A DNA stretch of 64,000 nucleotides from Marsupella aquatica (taxonomy: Eukaryota > Marchantiophyta). The number at the start of each line of letters is the position of its first letter. The stretch's first letter is position 1. A program made the translations under genes and the position numbers. Of the stretch, positions 22,050 through 34,200 are shown in pieces. The notes under the pieces are model-generated. The model searched no databases, had not been told where the DNA came from, and saw only the letters and a program-made list of their open reading frames with translations. The stretch is from the NCBI GenBank assembly GCA_973895155.1, contig OZ316897.1, forward strand, positions 10,850,001 to 10,914,000. The letters run 5' to 3'.

Positions 22050-23452
22050 CTACTTCTTTGCTTTCTGCGCCGATGAGGCTCCTTTCTTAAAGTTGCCGGC
22101 CTTCCGGTTTCGCTTAGCTTCTCCATTCTGGGGCTGGGGATCCGAACCACCGGCCCCTGCCCCCTCAGGTTGCTTCCGCTTATTCCCGGGACCTTTTGCT
22201 TTCCCAGCTTCCCCTTCGGATCCCTTGCCACCCACCTTCGCCAAGTCTGGTCGGTTATTCACCAACTAGTGGCCTTGTCGAAGGCGTCAAAAAGCGTTTT
22301 GAACTCATGACGCTTTTCCTACAACTTTTCCCTAAGCAACGGCGGGAGCTTCACAATAAAGTTGTGAAGCTGTGTATGTAGGGGTCTCTTGTCCCTCCGG
22401 GATACATGCCAACTGGTTCTGGTAATAAGTGATGAACTTTTGGATATCACCCCTGAAACTCATCTCCGTTACGCATTTCTGAGCATGCCGCTCCGGGTAC
22501 TTAGTGGTGACATGAGCACGGAGACCCTCAACCAGGAGTCCTCTCGCGACTTCTTCCATGACTTGTACCAAGTCAAGGCATAGTCCTTTAGGTAAGGAGC
22601 GGTTGCGGTAGCCCAAGTGGAATGCTCAACGCACGCTTGGAGATGAATCTCCATCGTGGAGAGCCAACTCAGGAACTTTTGTCCACTTTGCTCGTAGGCC
22701 CCATCGTAAGTTGGAGGAGTCGGTAGCTGGTTCACTTGGAACATACTCCGTCCAACTACCATTCCCCCCTCGGGATGCGATGCACTCTGACTACCCAGAC
22801 TAAGTAAGTACTTAATCTGGGCCCCCTTGTTGTGTTCCAACTGCTCATAGATGAGTCGTTGGTCTTGAGTCAACGGACCCAGACCGTCGTCAGTGGCCGG
22901 GCCCTTACGGGTTGTATGAGGACGGTCCTCCAACCGTCGTTCCTTTGCGGGTCGCCTGTCCTTAGGTTCTCTTGTGGATTTTGGTGAAACACCCCGCATT
23001 TTGCGAGAACCATGACCTCCCGGGACTGAGGTATCACCCGCATCATCCTGGTTCTGCTTGGTCAAATTATCCACGATGATGTCCGGCTCGGCATCATCCT
23101 CTGGTTCCGCGTTCAACCCTCTCAAGGCTGGGATCAGTTCCTTCTCCGGATCCTGACCCTCTTCCTCTGTCTCAGCTTCAGCGTTGTCGTCGCTTGCGGT
23201 TGCGTCGGAGTCATCGTCATCCGACCCATCCTCTGAAGGATCAGCCACCTCCTTCCCTTTAAGTTGACGGTGCTCTGCACTTGACTTGTTTGCCGCAGCA
23301 GTCGATGGTTCGGCCGTTGCGTCTTCTTCATCCTGCTTGTAACGTTCATCTAGGGAAGTCGACCTGTCCTCCTTCTGTTCATCTTGAACTTGGGCTCTCC
23401 CCTTGGTGGGGGGAGCTTGCTTGCCACTCTTTGCACGAGTGTTTTTAGCCAT
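22050..23452 (-). pseudogene. Chromovirus gag (capsid/nucleocapsid), frameshifted
   Basis: The likely start is ATG at 23452 (MAKNTRAKSGKQ), about 130 bases after the primer-binding site. An upstream in-frame ATG at 23518 is less likely. The N-terminal third is acidic and Ser/Thr-rich. The capsid-like core includes FLSWLSTMEIHLQACVEHS. The frame breaks near 22600 and continues in another phase (22616-22332, FRGDIQKFITYYQNQL, retrotransposon gag-like). It then ends in a basic Gly/Lys-rich region (22265-22050) ahead of the zinc knuckle. At least two frameshifts are evident. Confidence 0.8.
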
Positions 23453-23583
23453 GTTCCCAGCAACCAAATCTGCCCGTAGTCGACCTGCCGGGCACGTTGA
23501 AGCACTAAGTCCCCGCAAAAATCCGTTAAGATTTTTGGATTCCGACTTAGCACAACCCTGGCCCGGTGTCTATGCCAGCAATC

Positions 23584-23595
23584 GCTCTGATACCA
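23584..23595 (-). promoter_or_regulatory. Primer-binding site, initiator tRNA-Met type
   Basis: The minus strand reads TGGTATCAGAGC, complementary to the 3' end of plant initiator tRNA-Met, two bases (TG) after the 5' LTR ends in ACT. Confidence 0.93.
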
Positions 23596-23597
23596 CA

Positions 23598-25087
23598 AGT
23601 GGTGGACCTCACCACCCAGCGCCCTCACCAAGCCTAGCACTTGCTCCTAAGTGCCCTTGGTGCTCGAACGCCTCCACGGAATACCTCGAGCAAGCATCCA
23701 AATGCGTCTAGCACCACCCATGGCCACTCCCATACGAAGCCGCACTTGCTCCCCCACACGACCGCTACTCAACAGTCCTCACTATCTGCACAAGCAACCA
23801 AGCACCTCGGTAAGTAACCCCATCATTGGATCTAGAACTCGCCAAGTCTAGCATCCTAACTCAAGCTCAACAGACGTTGGTAAATAGGTCAGCGATAGGT
23901 CCTCCCGATGCCATAAGTCGGAACCAGAACCCACGCCCACTGTCCGTCCAAGACAGCTCCTTCCTTGGGCGCGGCCCGGGTTCCCCCTCGTACCTATCCA
24001 TCACCAACTGACCGCCCTGACCTCAGGACATGCTCATGGCCCAAATAGCGTAGCTTGTCCTAAAGCTTGTCCCAAGCTTGTCTCAACACGTCGGGACCAG
24101 AACGGCCCCAACTCTAACACTGACTCCTGGTTCGCCCCACTGATGGTCTAGGGACCGAGCGCCCTTGGGACTCAGCCTCCACACCTACTTGGCCTTGCCT
24201 CCCCAACGCAAGCTCCCTTGGGAGGCTGAATGCAGCTTGGCTGCTGTTCGACAGGTTGGCAAATGGGCGAGCTAACACCCGCAAACCACGAGAAACCATG
24301 GCACCCCCAGACCCAGCTGAGCTCAGGAAGGCGTAGTCCTCCTCAAGAGATTTCCAACGCACGTAAGAAATTCTCCAACGGACTTCCCGTTGGGAAGATA
24401 TCGTCGTTTCCGTTTGGCGGTTTCCCTTAGTGTCGCGACCGCCGCGGCTCACGATTTTGGCTCGCCCTTAGCCCCCAGGGAGACACCACTCCCCTCATAT
24501 ATGCTTCTGGAGACCTGCCACCCCCGGACCAGCTTTGGTCCCTAAACATTTGGCCCCCAACCCGGATCCCATCGCGCATAATGGGCGCGCCACCAACTGG
24601 CAACGCCCATAACTTTCTTGATAGGCAACCACAAGCGGAGTGCCTTAGCCCGTTGTGACCGGGCCGACCCAGTGCTCATGCCTAGGCCCTCAATTCTGAT
24701 CGCCGCTTGGGGCCCCCGACCGGCCCAACCCGGCTCGGGCCACAACTTGCACCCCAAGCGTCTGTTGCCAATGGTGTCAACTCCATTGGCCTTGGGCCTA
24801 AGAGGAGCTCACTTCCAAGCCCTTAGAACTCAAAGCCCATCCGACGGTCCGGACGGCCATCCATGAGCCCGACCCATTTCCCCTTGACCCGACCAGCCAT
24901 AGTCCAAGTCGTTAGTTTGTGTCCCCAACTTGGCCCCTTGCCTCGCCAGTGCCACGTCTCATTGCCCACAAGTCTCCCCATGCTAAGTCCTCCCCGGATG
25001 GTCTATCCGGGCCTGGACCATAAGGGAGCTTGGCATCGGAGTCAACGACGCCGGAGCTAAGTGTTAAGGTAGTCGAGTTCCGCGACT
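23598..25087 (-). repeat. 5' LTR of the chromovirus
   Basis: This is the 1,490-bp uninterrupted LTR. It starts AGTCGCGGAACTCG next to the target duplication and ends GGTCCACCACT next to the primer-binding site. It serves as the empty-site reference for MITE copy 1 and shows the short deletion in the 3' LTR. Confidence 0.93.
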
Positions 25088-25092
25088 ATCAT

Positions 25093-25352
25093 GTTGTGCA
25101 CACTCTATAACCAAGCGGTGTTTGCTTGGAGAGAGGAAACTCAGGCTCATTGTTACGGAGCTAGTTGAGAGATAGAGAGCTTGCGCTGTGGATGCTTGGT
25201 ATGGCCAGTCGGCCTAGAGTGCAGTAAAACTTATGTGTGTTCCCGTGGACGTAGTCTCATGTGGAGGTGAACCACGTATCTCTCTATGTCGACTCTTCTG
25301 CGTTGGATGGTTAATGGGCTTGCCATTGTGATTGTTGTCTATGCTCAATAAT
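25093..25352 (+). mobile_element. Ty1/copia-type LTR remnant (copy 2, 3' part)
   Basis: It shares long blocks with the LTR at 60562-60923: ACGGAGCTAGTTGAGAGATA, CGGCCTAGAGTGCAGTAAA, GTGTGTTCCCGTGGAC and GGTGAACCACGTATCTCTCT, up to GTCTATGCTCAA. It starts immediately after the chromovirus target duplication, consistent with the chromovirus having split it. Confidence 0.75.
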
Positions 25353-25999
25353 TTCTTGTATCTTCTAGGATACTCTTGTAAAGGGACAATCGTGGGCTGG
25401 CTTGAACTATAAATAAGAGGGAGGCTTGCCCTTTCAGGGGAGTCCAATTTTTTTAGCACTTCAAGCGTATGAGTGCAAAGATAGAGAGTGCATAGAGTGC
25501 ATATTGTGTACATTAAATTTGCATTGGAGGAATGCTTGAACATTGGTTGCAGGACTAAACGGAATGGCTATGCCGTCAGTTCTATGGTGGAAGGATTCTA
25601 AGTTTCGTAATTCTTGGTCATAGTAGACATTGCCACCACTCGAGTACCTTGAAGATCGAGCTTTGAATCTGGCAAGGTCAACTACACCGCTAATACCATA
25701 GATATAATGTCTACAAATCTGTGATCAAGTAGGGACAGCTCTGCCGCTAAACCTCTCTTAGTTAGAAAGAATATTGAAAGTATGAATGTCAATATTGATC
25801 TGAATAAGAGTCCGCGAATTCTAAATTTGCGTTCTATGATGAACATTAAGTTGATAGTAAAAAGGATAGTAGATATTAGGCATATTTTTACACAAAAATT
25901 TGGGGAAGAATAATACACTACAATTATCGTGTCATCGAATCCATTAATACTCTATATAATTATTTTACATTAATTTGATTAATGTCGGATCCATTAATA
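25353..25999. other. Unassigned AT-rich stretch
   Basis: There is a plausible TATA motif (CTATAAATAAG, about 25409) and a short direct repeat (GGATCCATTAATACTCTATA and a near copy at 25937-26005). A 78-codon minus-strand frame has no recognised domain. This is where exon 2 of the LRR paralogue would be expected if that locus were complete; nothing LRR-like is present. Confidence 0.4.
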
Positions 26000-26732
26000 C
26001 TCTATAAACATTAGACACAGTAGATGGTCTGTTAGATAGTTCTCACTTTAAGTTGGGTTTTTGAAGAAAATAACTATGTACTTATCCATCTTGAGTTTCC
26101 AGTGTTTTACTTATCCATCTTGCATTTCCTAGTGTTTCCCATTTCCATCTAGTTTGGTATGTACTGATTCTTTGATGTATATACATTTCACACCTGTTTT
26201 ACATATATACTGGTGTGCTATTAGTATATTAGATTTGGTATATTTGATTTGGTACTTGTCCCAGTTTATTTGTGAAATGTCTACTGAATGTTTAGGCTTA
26301 ATTATTACACACTCTTATATTAGAATTCTACTCTTTTCGTAAAACAGGGCTGAAAATGGCCCCTATGGATCCAAAACCAAAAAATGGTAAAATAATAAAT
26401 TTCCAAAAGAATACTGGTAAAGTTCGAGTCATAAGCTGGGATAGGATCCCCCATTCAAAACCTCTAAACTCAGATGTTATTTACACCCAATATACTCGTT
26501 TGGCTAAAAGGCAAAGCAGTTTAATTGGCGATCCATATTATCCTGGACATATGTGCTTTCGAAGAGTTCATCAGAGCTTAAGAATCCTTTGCAGTAAAAC
26601 GTTTCGGCTGAGTATCCTATTCGAGCTTGAGTATCCTATTCGAGCTTGTGGCTCCGCAAGGTAGACTGGAAAACACATATACTTCACTGTGGAGAAAGAT
26701 TGAATAGTCGCAACGAGGTTTATTAGTCTTAC

Positions 26733-27169
26733 CTGTCAGTAACGTTTGTGCTTCGAGTCAGGGCGGCGGCGGTGGAGGTTGATTGGCCTTGGAGAGCGCG
26801 TGCGTTCTTTGAGCCACGGGCGACGGCTTTCTGATGTCTGTTGTACATGACGAGGGCCTCATCGGTCGGAGCAGCATCATCCATCGGAGCAGCGTGCGTT
26901 GCACAATGCGGACCCTGAATCATAGAAAAAACTCGTACTGATCCGTGCTTCTGAATACAGGACACCGGCTCATCATCCGTCGGAGCAGCGTGCATTGCAC
27001 AATGCGGACCCCGAATCATAGAAAAAACTCGTACTGATCCGTGCTTCTGAATACAAGACACCGGCTCAGCTACACCAGCAATGGGGCTGGAGCTCACGAA
27101 ATGGAGCAGAATTTGCACCGTAGTCAGGACTCGCAGAATGCATGTACACAATGATCCTCTTGACGCCAT
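26733..27169 (-). pseudogene. Orphan exon 1 of an LRR receptor-like gene paralogue
   Basis: The frame starts MASRGSLCTCILRVLTTV with a hydrophobic signal-peptide-like segment. It ends STNVTD plus two bases at a clear donor (CAG|GTAAGACT), in the same phase as exon 1 of the complete copy at 35135-35466. A 96-bp in-frame tandem duplication doubles a 32-residue segment (starting EPVSCIQKHGSV). No LRR exon 2 follows within the 1.6 kb before the copia-type LTR. The copy therefore cannot make a receptor and is called a pseudogene, although the exon itself is open. Confidence 0.72.
26875..27066. repeat. 96-bp in-frame tandem duplication in exon 1 paralogue
   Basis: Two adjacent 96-bp units, nearly identical, beginning CATCATCC(A/G)TCGGAGCAG. 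Being a multiple of three, the duplication keeps the frame open. The paralogous exon at 35135-35466 has one unit. Confidence 0.9.
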
Positions 27170-28167
27170 CTCGATCTATTAGAAGAGCTGGTGAGCCTGG
27201 AGAATTCAAGGTCTAGTGTCAGACTCCTTTTAATTGTTTGGAGTGAAGCGGACTAGGGGTTCAAACTCCGAAAATTTGTCTATCCAGGGAGTACAGAGCC
27301 GTAAGTTGGAGGAGCGAAGGCCAAAGTTGCTTCTGGAGGCACATACTTTTGAAGTCTGCAAGAGACACAAAGTCATGGCAATCATAAAATATATGCTTCG
27401 ATCAAGAGATTGAAGAGCAGCTACGTACAGCTGAGATCAGGACTTTTAGCAAGGCAGTCATGGACAATGTTGTCGTATTTAAAGTTCTATATCCGCATCT
27501 GAAGCATACCCTACGTGATCTGCTGTAGGATGACTTACAGGTCCACCCTTTTGGAGGTGGGAAACATACTAGCAAGATTAACCAATCGATCGCAGCAAGA
27601 AGAGAAACAAAGACAGTACGAAAGTGATGACACTGCAAGTAGTCTTTGGTCGGGGCACTGAAATAAGTTTAATTAGATAAGAAGCCTCGTTGAACGAGGC
27701 AGAGGAATTATATAAGTTTAAATAAGAAGCCTCGTTGAACGAGGCAGAGGAATTATACAGGAGAAGATCAGGTAGCAAGGGCTGCAGGTGAGAGTTTAAG
27801 GGCTCAATACTGATAGCGCAACTTACATCCCTGCTTACATCTAGAGAGTAGATTAAGAGCTGTCGGGAAATGGAACGCAATGCTTACCTCTAGCGTTGAT
27901 AACACTGGCTCAAAATCTGATTAAAGCATCTACGCATCGATTAGCGTTACAGGCCCGCCTCCGATTGCAAACTTTCAGCCACTCAAAAAGCCAATCACCT
28001 CAGTCACGCTTGAACGTGACGATCTCTCAAATGTGCAACTAGAGCACGAGCTTGAACTGAATTACTTTATGGGGTTAAACAATTATCGGAATACCTATCA
28101 GCCCACTCAGGTGCCGATTGTGCCTGCAATGCGTTCTGCATAGGGCAGGAATGCTCAAAATCGCAGG

Positions 28168-28377
28168 TCCAGTACAAGCGGTTTGAAGCTGTACGCCGCT
28201 TTAATCTCAGGGGTAACGCGCGGATCTCAGGAACCCGTGATTAAAATGTATCTGTTGAATCAGGACTCGACAAAAGGTTCAGTACAAGCGGTTTGAAGCT
28301 GTACGCCGCTTTAATCTCAGGGGTAGCGCGGATCTCAGGAACCCGTGATTAAAATGTATCTGTTGAATCAGGACCTT
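28168..28377. repeat. 110-bp tandem duplication
   Basis: The unit containing CAGTACAAGCGGTTTGAAGC and GATCTCAGGAACCCGTGATT occurs twice in tandem with very few differences, so it is recent. Confidence 0.9.
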
Positions 28378-28407
28378 CGTTTGCTTCACTGCAATCGATT
28401 TCTATAA

Positions 28408-28513
28408 GACTACGATATCTGCGACTCGATCCCGGAGTCAGGAACATACGAATTGAAGGAGACTACGATATCTGCGTCTCGATCCCGGAGTCAGGAATCT
28501 ACGAATTGAAGGA
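28408..28513. repeat. 53-bp tandem duplication
   Basis: GACTACGATATCTGCG through CTACGAATTGAAGGA occurs twice in tandem. Single copies of the unit (CTCGATCCCGGAGTCA) are found near 36970 and 50710 in the other two copies of the locus. Confidence 0.88.
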
Positions 28514-29039
28514 ACTCGACATTGAGACTCTTCCGGTTTGGATTCCCTTCATAGGATTTATTGGATAATTACATAGGGCAATTGAAGGAATCACTCTTTG
28601 CTGGATATTTTGTTGGATATTTGCTGACTTTACAATTCAAGTTCGCTGTGAGACGCTAGCTGCGCTGCCGTCAGCATTTTCGGACGAGGAAATCTGACAT
28701 GGATCTGGTTTCACATGCGATCCGCGTTGGACTTCCCCGTTTTGACTCGAAGTTTGAGGTCACAGGACTCTTTACAACACTGTTTCACTTTACACGGACA
28801 GACGAAAGACACTTCCGCCGAGTTCGTTAAAGCCACCCTAAGAGTTCAAATCACTCACTTCTCTTGCGATATATAAACCATTCTAGTTTACTTAATAAAA
28901 TCCTCTGGAGAATCTTCAAAAGCAAGCCGGTGCTTCTCGCTCTCCCGAGTCAACGAGCAGTCGCCATTAATGACGTCCCTCGTAAGTTCTGAAGTCGACG
29001 AGGAAATGGTAGACTGTAACAGCCACTATTGTCAACAAC

Positions 29040-29215
29040 CATTGAAAGAAAAAAAAAGCAAAGTTAGGGCCAATTAATGAAATGATAAAGCAAAGTTATG
29101 GCTATCAAAAGTAATAAAGCAAAGTAACGTCAACTGCCATTGAAAGTAATAAAACAAGTAAATAAAACAAAGTTAGAACTGTGTATGACCACTGAAATTA
29201 ATAATTGAAGCAAAG
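29040..29215. repeat. Minisatellite of GTAATAAAGCAAAGTTA units
   Basis: Four to five units of about 28-30 bp built on CATTGAAAGTAATAAAGCAAAGTTA. A related array is at 54690-55010, so this is a dispersed family. Confidence 0.75.
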
Positions 29216-31245
29216 TCCGGTTGCTTTGCAATGTGCATTGTCATGACCCACATGGCACACCATACTATGGAGCATCTCCAACTCTCCTGGGTTTTGCTTG
29301 CTAGGTACAATAAAAATTCAGTCTAACTACCGCCTTGTTAGTTTAGCATAAGTAGCTATCGTGCAACTGAAAAGCTGCCCCAACGCTATTTATAGAACCA
29401 TTTTACTAACAGCAAGGATTGGGTTTGAAACTGCCAGTACAAAGTCAACTACCATAATCTCTGTACTCTAACTCTTCCACGGATAGATCCAGTGAACCCG
29501 CCAGTGAACAGAAAACCCTCTTCCTGAAAACGTGATATTATTCCAATGAGTGAAAACGTGATAGCATTCCAGTGAGTGGGTTGGACACAAACTTTAGCAT
29601 TTCCTTTACTAATATGTGCCCAGCTAGTTTTAGTTCATGAGGTAAAACATGCCCTAGACAGCTTGTTTAAGACATTCTTATTATTGATTAACGCCCATTA
29701 TACAAGTTTCTCTCCATGTATGGTGCTCTGACAACAAGAACCTGAAAATTAGCACTTCCATGAGGCAATTGTCACCAAATAAGAGGACAGCAACGAGAGA
29801 CACTACCCAATGAAGAGGGCATTACATTGTTTTGAGCCTGGCTAGTAACTTGTCTTGTAGATTGGGATTGTCTTTTCTGCAAAAACAGATTAATTAAAGT
29901 GCATTCTTTGTGTAATGTAAGGCCCTCTCATGAATAAAACCATAAGGGCAGCAGCTCGAGGTGCTCTTTTTGGGACATTGCCAGATGGAGAGGCAGGCTA
30001 AGAGTGACTTAATTTACAGGGAACATAATATTTCTCAACAACTTTCTTGCATCCACAACATTTACTTGCCTACTTTGCAGTTCTTTAGCCCACCCTGGCA
30101 TTTTTTATACCATGCACAGGCATTTGGCTGAATACTTTCCATAAATGGCCTGTCATGGACTTCCTTCACTCTACTGTCAGTTTAATGTTTGCATTGGTGC
30201 CTCAGTCTTTGAGTGACAACAGCTAGCCTTCATCACCATTTTCACCACCATGGACAAGATATTCATGTGATCAGATTTCACCTTTAGAGTTATGGGCCTG
30301 GCTAGTCAACAACACTCCATATTGATCTGTCCCTTGCTCGCCACAGCGAACTAAGGGCCTAATTGTTTGGTTTTCAAAATACTTACAGGGATTTCCCTAG
30401 CTAGCTATACATTCCAACTTCATGCGGATGTAGCTTTCTCAGGCCTAGAACACATTGAGAGTCAGAGAAGTCATTCATCAGGAATGCAAATTAAGCCTTC
30501 CTGGGAGATAAACTCAAATTCCTTGGTTAGCAATTGTGTCTGCAACCTTTGCCTGGGTGCTCCCTCTCATCCAATTGTGCAACATTTATTGCCTCTGATC
30601 TTAATTACAGGATGAATTTTGGTTGAAATTCTAACTCAGATGGCCTGGCAGTGAAACTGTAGGGACGAGCCAGGAGAGATCATTCTCATCCTTGGGAGGG
30701 ACATGATGATTCATAAATTGTTTAGTTTCTTCAGTTGTTATATTGCCTTTGTACCGGTGGTCACCCTTAGTTGGCTCCTTCATCAGGTGAGAAGTTTGTA
30801 ATGCGCAGCATTTGCTCATAGGCTGTTTAGGATCAACCACAAACTCACTCCAAACCATCATTCTCATGAACTCAGAATGCTATTTCCATCAATGTGAACA
30901 AGAATGTAAACCTCAGTTGTCTCACTGGCTCAAAAATGGCAGGGCATCTTGTGTGACAAAACATAAGGTCATTTTAATGGTTCATATACTTAGACCCCTA
31001 AGATCTCAACTCAGAAATTTGAGTCATCGCAAATCAACATCGGGTCACTGATCGATTGCGTTCATTATGCATGCAGGAATTATAATTTACCTCCATCAAT
31101 ACTCTCATAAGCATATATTATCCTGACCAGAGTGTCCTAGGTACAACTATTCATTTAATCAAACCACTTCTGTTCATTAAATGTCCTGCTCTATGGTGTG
31201 GTAGAAATTAGTGTACTCTAAAATTGGTTCTTGGTTATCCTAAAG
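29216..31245. other. Intergenic stretch downstream of the LRR gene
   Basis: I see no supported gene. Short open frames lack domains. Part of it (about 30990-31070, CAAATCAACATCGGGTCACTGATCG) resembles 57900-57960, indicating a dispersed repeat. Confidence 0.4.
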
Positions 31246-34200
31246 TCATTCTTGAAAAAACCCATAGCCTGTGCGATTGTAGTATCCTTCGCGAGCAGGC
31301 ACATCAGCAGCAACAGGAGTAGGTGATTTCATTAGCCAGAAGGACTTTCTGAGAAGTAGAAGAATGTACAAAGCCCGAGATGAAGCCCAACGTTGTTCCA
31401 ATCTCAAGGGCCAGAACAGAGACCCAATCTTCAAAATTTGACCAAGGTGAGCCGTGCCTTGCCGTGCTAGTGAACATTGGGGAAGTGACACAATGAGAAC
31501 TTATCGGGAATCCGCTGAGATGTGGGTTTCCAGGTCTATAGTCTGAAACATTAAATGTTGCAAATTGTTCCCCTGTTGGAATGCATCCACTGAAATTGTT
31601 TCCTGCCATTCTAAGGACTTCTAACGAAGTCAGGTTCAAAAGAGAGGATGGGATAGTGCCAGAGAGGTTGTTGAATGAGACATCCAAGGATTCCAATGTT
31701 GCTAGCAAACCAAGAGTTTCCGGTAAGGAAGTCGTGAACAAATTATGTGATACATTGAGAGTTTTCAAAAGCGTTAGAACTCCCAAGCTTGAAGGGATCT
31801 CACCCGTCAACTGATTCATCGAGACATCAATCAAAGCCAAAGTTGGAAGGATGTATGCATACGTGGTACGGACTCCTTTGTTTGTCACATCCACTTGCAG
31901 AGCCTGAGAAACCTCACTTTCCGTGAAGGAATAAGACAATGCGTCGTCACTTTCCGAGATGGAGGTAGCTACTTCGTTGAAAGAAAATGTCAGAACTGAA
32001 ACAATTGAAGTCCTGTCATTAGCACCCTTCTTCATTCCACCAAGGACAATCATGTTTTTTGGTATACTGCCGCTGAATGAATTGTGTGACAGGTCCAAAA
32101 ACTGCAGTTGAGGAAGTCCCCACACCCATTCTGGTATCTCTCCTTCCAAAGTGTTGAAACTCAATGTGAGGACTCGCATAGAGGCCAACTGTTTCGAGAA
32201 TGCTGGAATTGCCCCACGCAAGATATTGTGGCTTAGATCCAGAACCTGCAACTTGTTGCAATTTTCCAACGACTCAGGAAACTCACCACTCAGATTGTTG
32301 TGCGATAAATCCAACGTCAAAAGCGATTGCAAATTGCTGAAGTCGAGGGAGATGTTAAAACTCAATGAGTTGTTGTTGAGAAGCAGGACTTGAATGTCTG
32401 TGCAATTGCTCAGCAATGGCGGAATTGAACCACTGAAGTTGTTGGAGGACAAATCAAGAATCTTCAAAGTGGAGTTCAACCCCAACCAACTTGGTATGCT
32501 ACCTGAAAGCAAGTTAGTGGAAAGATTCAGATGAATTATATCACGGAAGCTCTTCAAACTTTCAGGGATTTCTCCTGATAGGGAGTTCTCTTCCAAACTC
32601 AGAGTGCTCAAGTTCAACTTGCCAAGCTCTGCTGGAATGCTGCCATTCAAGTGGTTTTGGCCAAGGAGAAAGTATTGCATGCTTGTGAGATTGCCAAAAC
32701 TCCTGGGAATTGGTCCAATGAAGCTGTTTCCTCTTAGATCCATAAGTACGAGACTGGGGAGAGCCCCCAACTGAATGGGAATATGGCCACTTAGGTGATT
32801 GCTAGAGCAAGAGAATTCCACCAGGCTTGTGAGGTTCCAAAAAGTGCTGGAATGGATCCAGTCAAGTTGTTTTGATAGAGCCCAAGAGTGTGCAAGTAAG
32901 TTAGAGCCCCCAACTCCTTTGGAATACCACCAACTAGTTGATTAGAGCCCAATTCAAAGTCTACTAAATTTGTGAGGTTCCCAAAATTGTTGGGAATGGC
33001 TCCAGTAAAATTGTTGCCATAGAGTCCTAGAGTCTCCAAACCCATTAGAGCCCCCAACTCCTTTGGAATACCACCAACAAATTGATTAGAGCCCAACTCA
33101 CAGTAAAATAAATTTGTGAGGTTCCCCATAGTGCTGGGAATGGATCCAGTCAACTTGTTGTCATCAAGTCCTAGACTCTGCAAGTGCATGAGGTTCCCTA
33201 GAGTTCCCGGAATGGATCCACTGAAGCTGTTAGAATTAAGTCCAAGACCCCACAAGTTAGTGAGAGCCCCCAACTCCTTTGGAATATCACCCCCTAGTTT
33301 ATAATTGGAGCCCAACTCAAGGAAAAATAGAGTTGTGAGGTTCCCCAACTCCTTTGGAATACCACCAACTAGTTCATTAAAGTCCAAACTAATGAATCCT
33401 ATATTTGTGAGGTTCCCCAAAGTGCTAGGAATGGATCCAGTCAAGCCGGCATACTGGATGTCTAGATCCCACAGGTTAGTGAGAGCCCCCAACTCCTTCG
33501 GAATATCACCAACTAGTTGAATATTATAGCTCAACACAAGGTGTTGTAAATTTGTAAGGCTCCCCAAAGTGCTGGGAATGGATCCAGTCAAGTTGTTCTG
33601 GGATATATCTAGAGATTGCAACTTGTTGAGAGCCCCCAACTCCTTTGGAATAGGACCTAATATGTAATTTCTGTGCAAGTCAAGCTCCAATAAATTTGTG
33701 AGGTTTCCCAAAAAGCTGGGAATGGCACCAATCAAGTTGTTTGCCGACAAGTAGAGATACTGTATCTTGACAAGAGCCCTCGACTCTGGAACAGCACCAC
33801 CTAGTTGATTATAGCTCAAGTCAAGGTCTACTAACTTTGTGAGGTTCCCCAAACTGTTGGGAACAAGTCCACTGATATTGTTGAAGGATAGCCATAGAAT
33901 TTCTAACTTGACAAGAGCTCCCAACTCCATCATGGGAATGTCACCATAAAGTTGATTTTCTGACAAGTCAATGTTTCGCAGATTAGTGAGATTCCCTAAA
34001 CTTCTTGGAATGGGTCCAGACAAGTAGTTCACAGATAGATCTAGAAGCTCCAAGTTGATGACAGCCCCCAAACTAATGGGAATCCAACCCGAGAGGCTGT
34101 TCGCGCTGAAATCTATCATCCGCAGCCGTCTGCAACGACCCAAGCTTGCAGGAATCTCTCCAGTGAAATTATAACAACCGGAGAGACTCAAACTCGTGAG

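Larger units (their letters stand above)
15900..25087 (-). mobile_element. Full-length decayed Ty3/gypsy chromovirus
   Basis: The 9,188-bp element reads on the minus strand: 5' LTR 25087-23598, primer-binding site, gag, protease, reverse transcriptase, RNase H, integrase with chromodomain, polypurine tract and 3' LTR 17618-15900. Host ATCAT flanks it on both sides (15895-15899 and 25088-25092), a perfect 5-bp target duplication that fixes its ends. LTRs start AGT and end ACT rather than TG...CA. The gene order and C-terminal chromodomain place it in the chromovirus clade. Multiple frameshifts and stops make this copy defective. Two MITEs have inserted in its 3' half. Confidence 0.93.
26000..28990 (-). 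repeat. Segmental duplication copy A of the LRR-gene 5' region
   Basis: Intron, exon 1 and upstream sequence here parallel 34430-37450 in the same order. Shared blocks include TTTCCATCTAGTTTGG, the exon 1 frames, AAGTTGGAGG/AAGTTGGCGG spacers, GAAACATACTAGCAAGATTAACCAATCGA, GCCTCCGATTGCAAACT and CTCGATCCCGGAGTCA. Homology stops near 26000, where exon 2 should begin. Confidence 0.8.

Noticed and set aside
23453-23518. Upstream ATG at 23518 as the gag start
   Set aside because: The ATG at 23452 begins a typical basic gag N-terminus; the extra residues look like translated leader after the primer-binding site.
25682-25918. Minus-strand 78-codon frame with hydrophobic segments
   Set aside because: AT-rich composition explains the hydrophobicity; there is no recognised domain or splice signal linking it to the neighbouring LRR exon.
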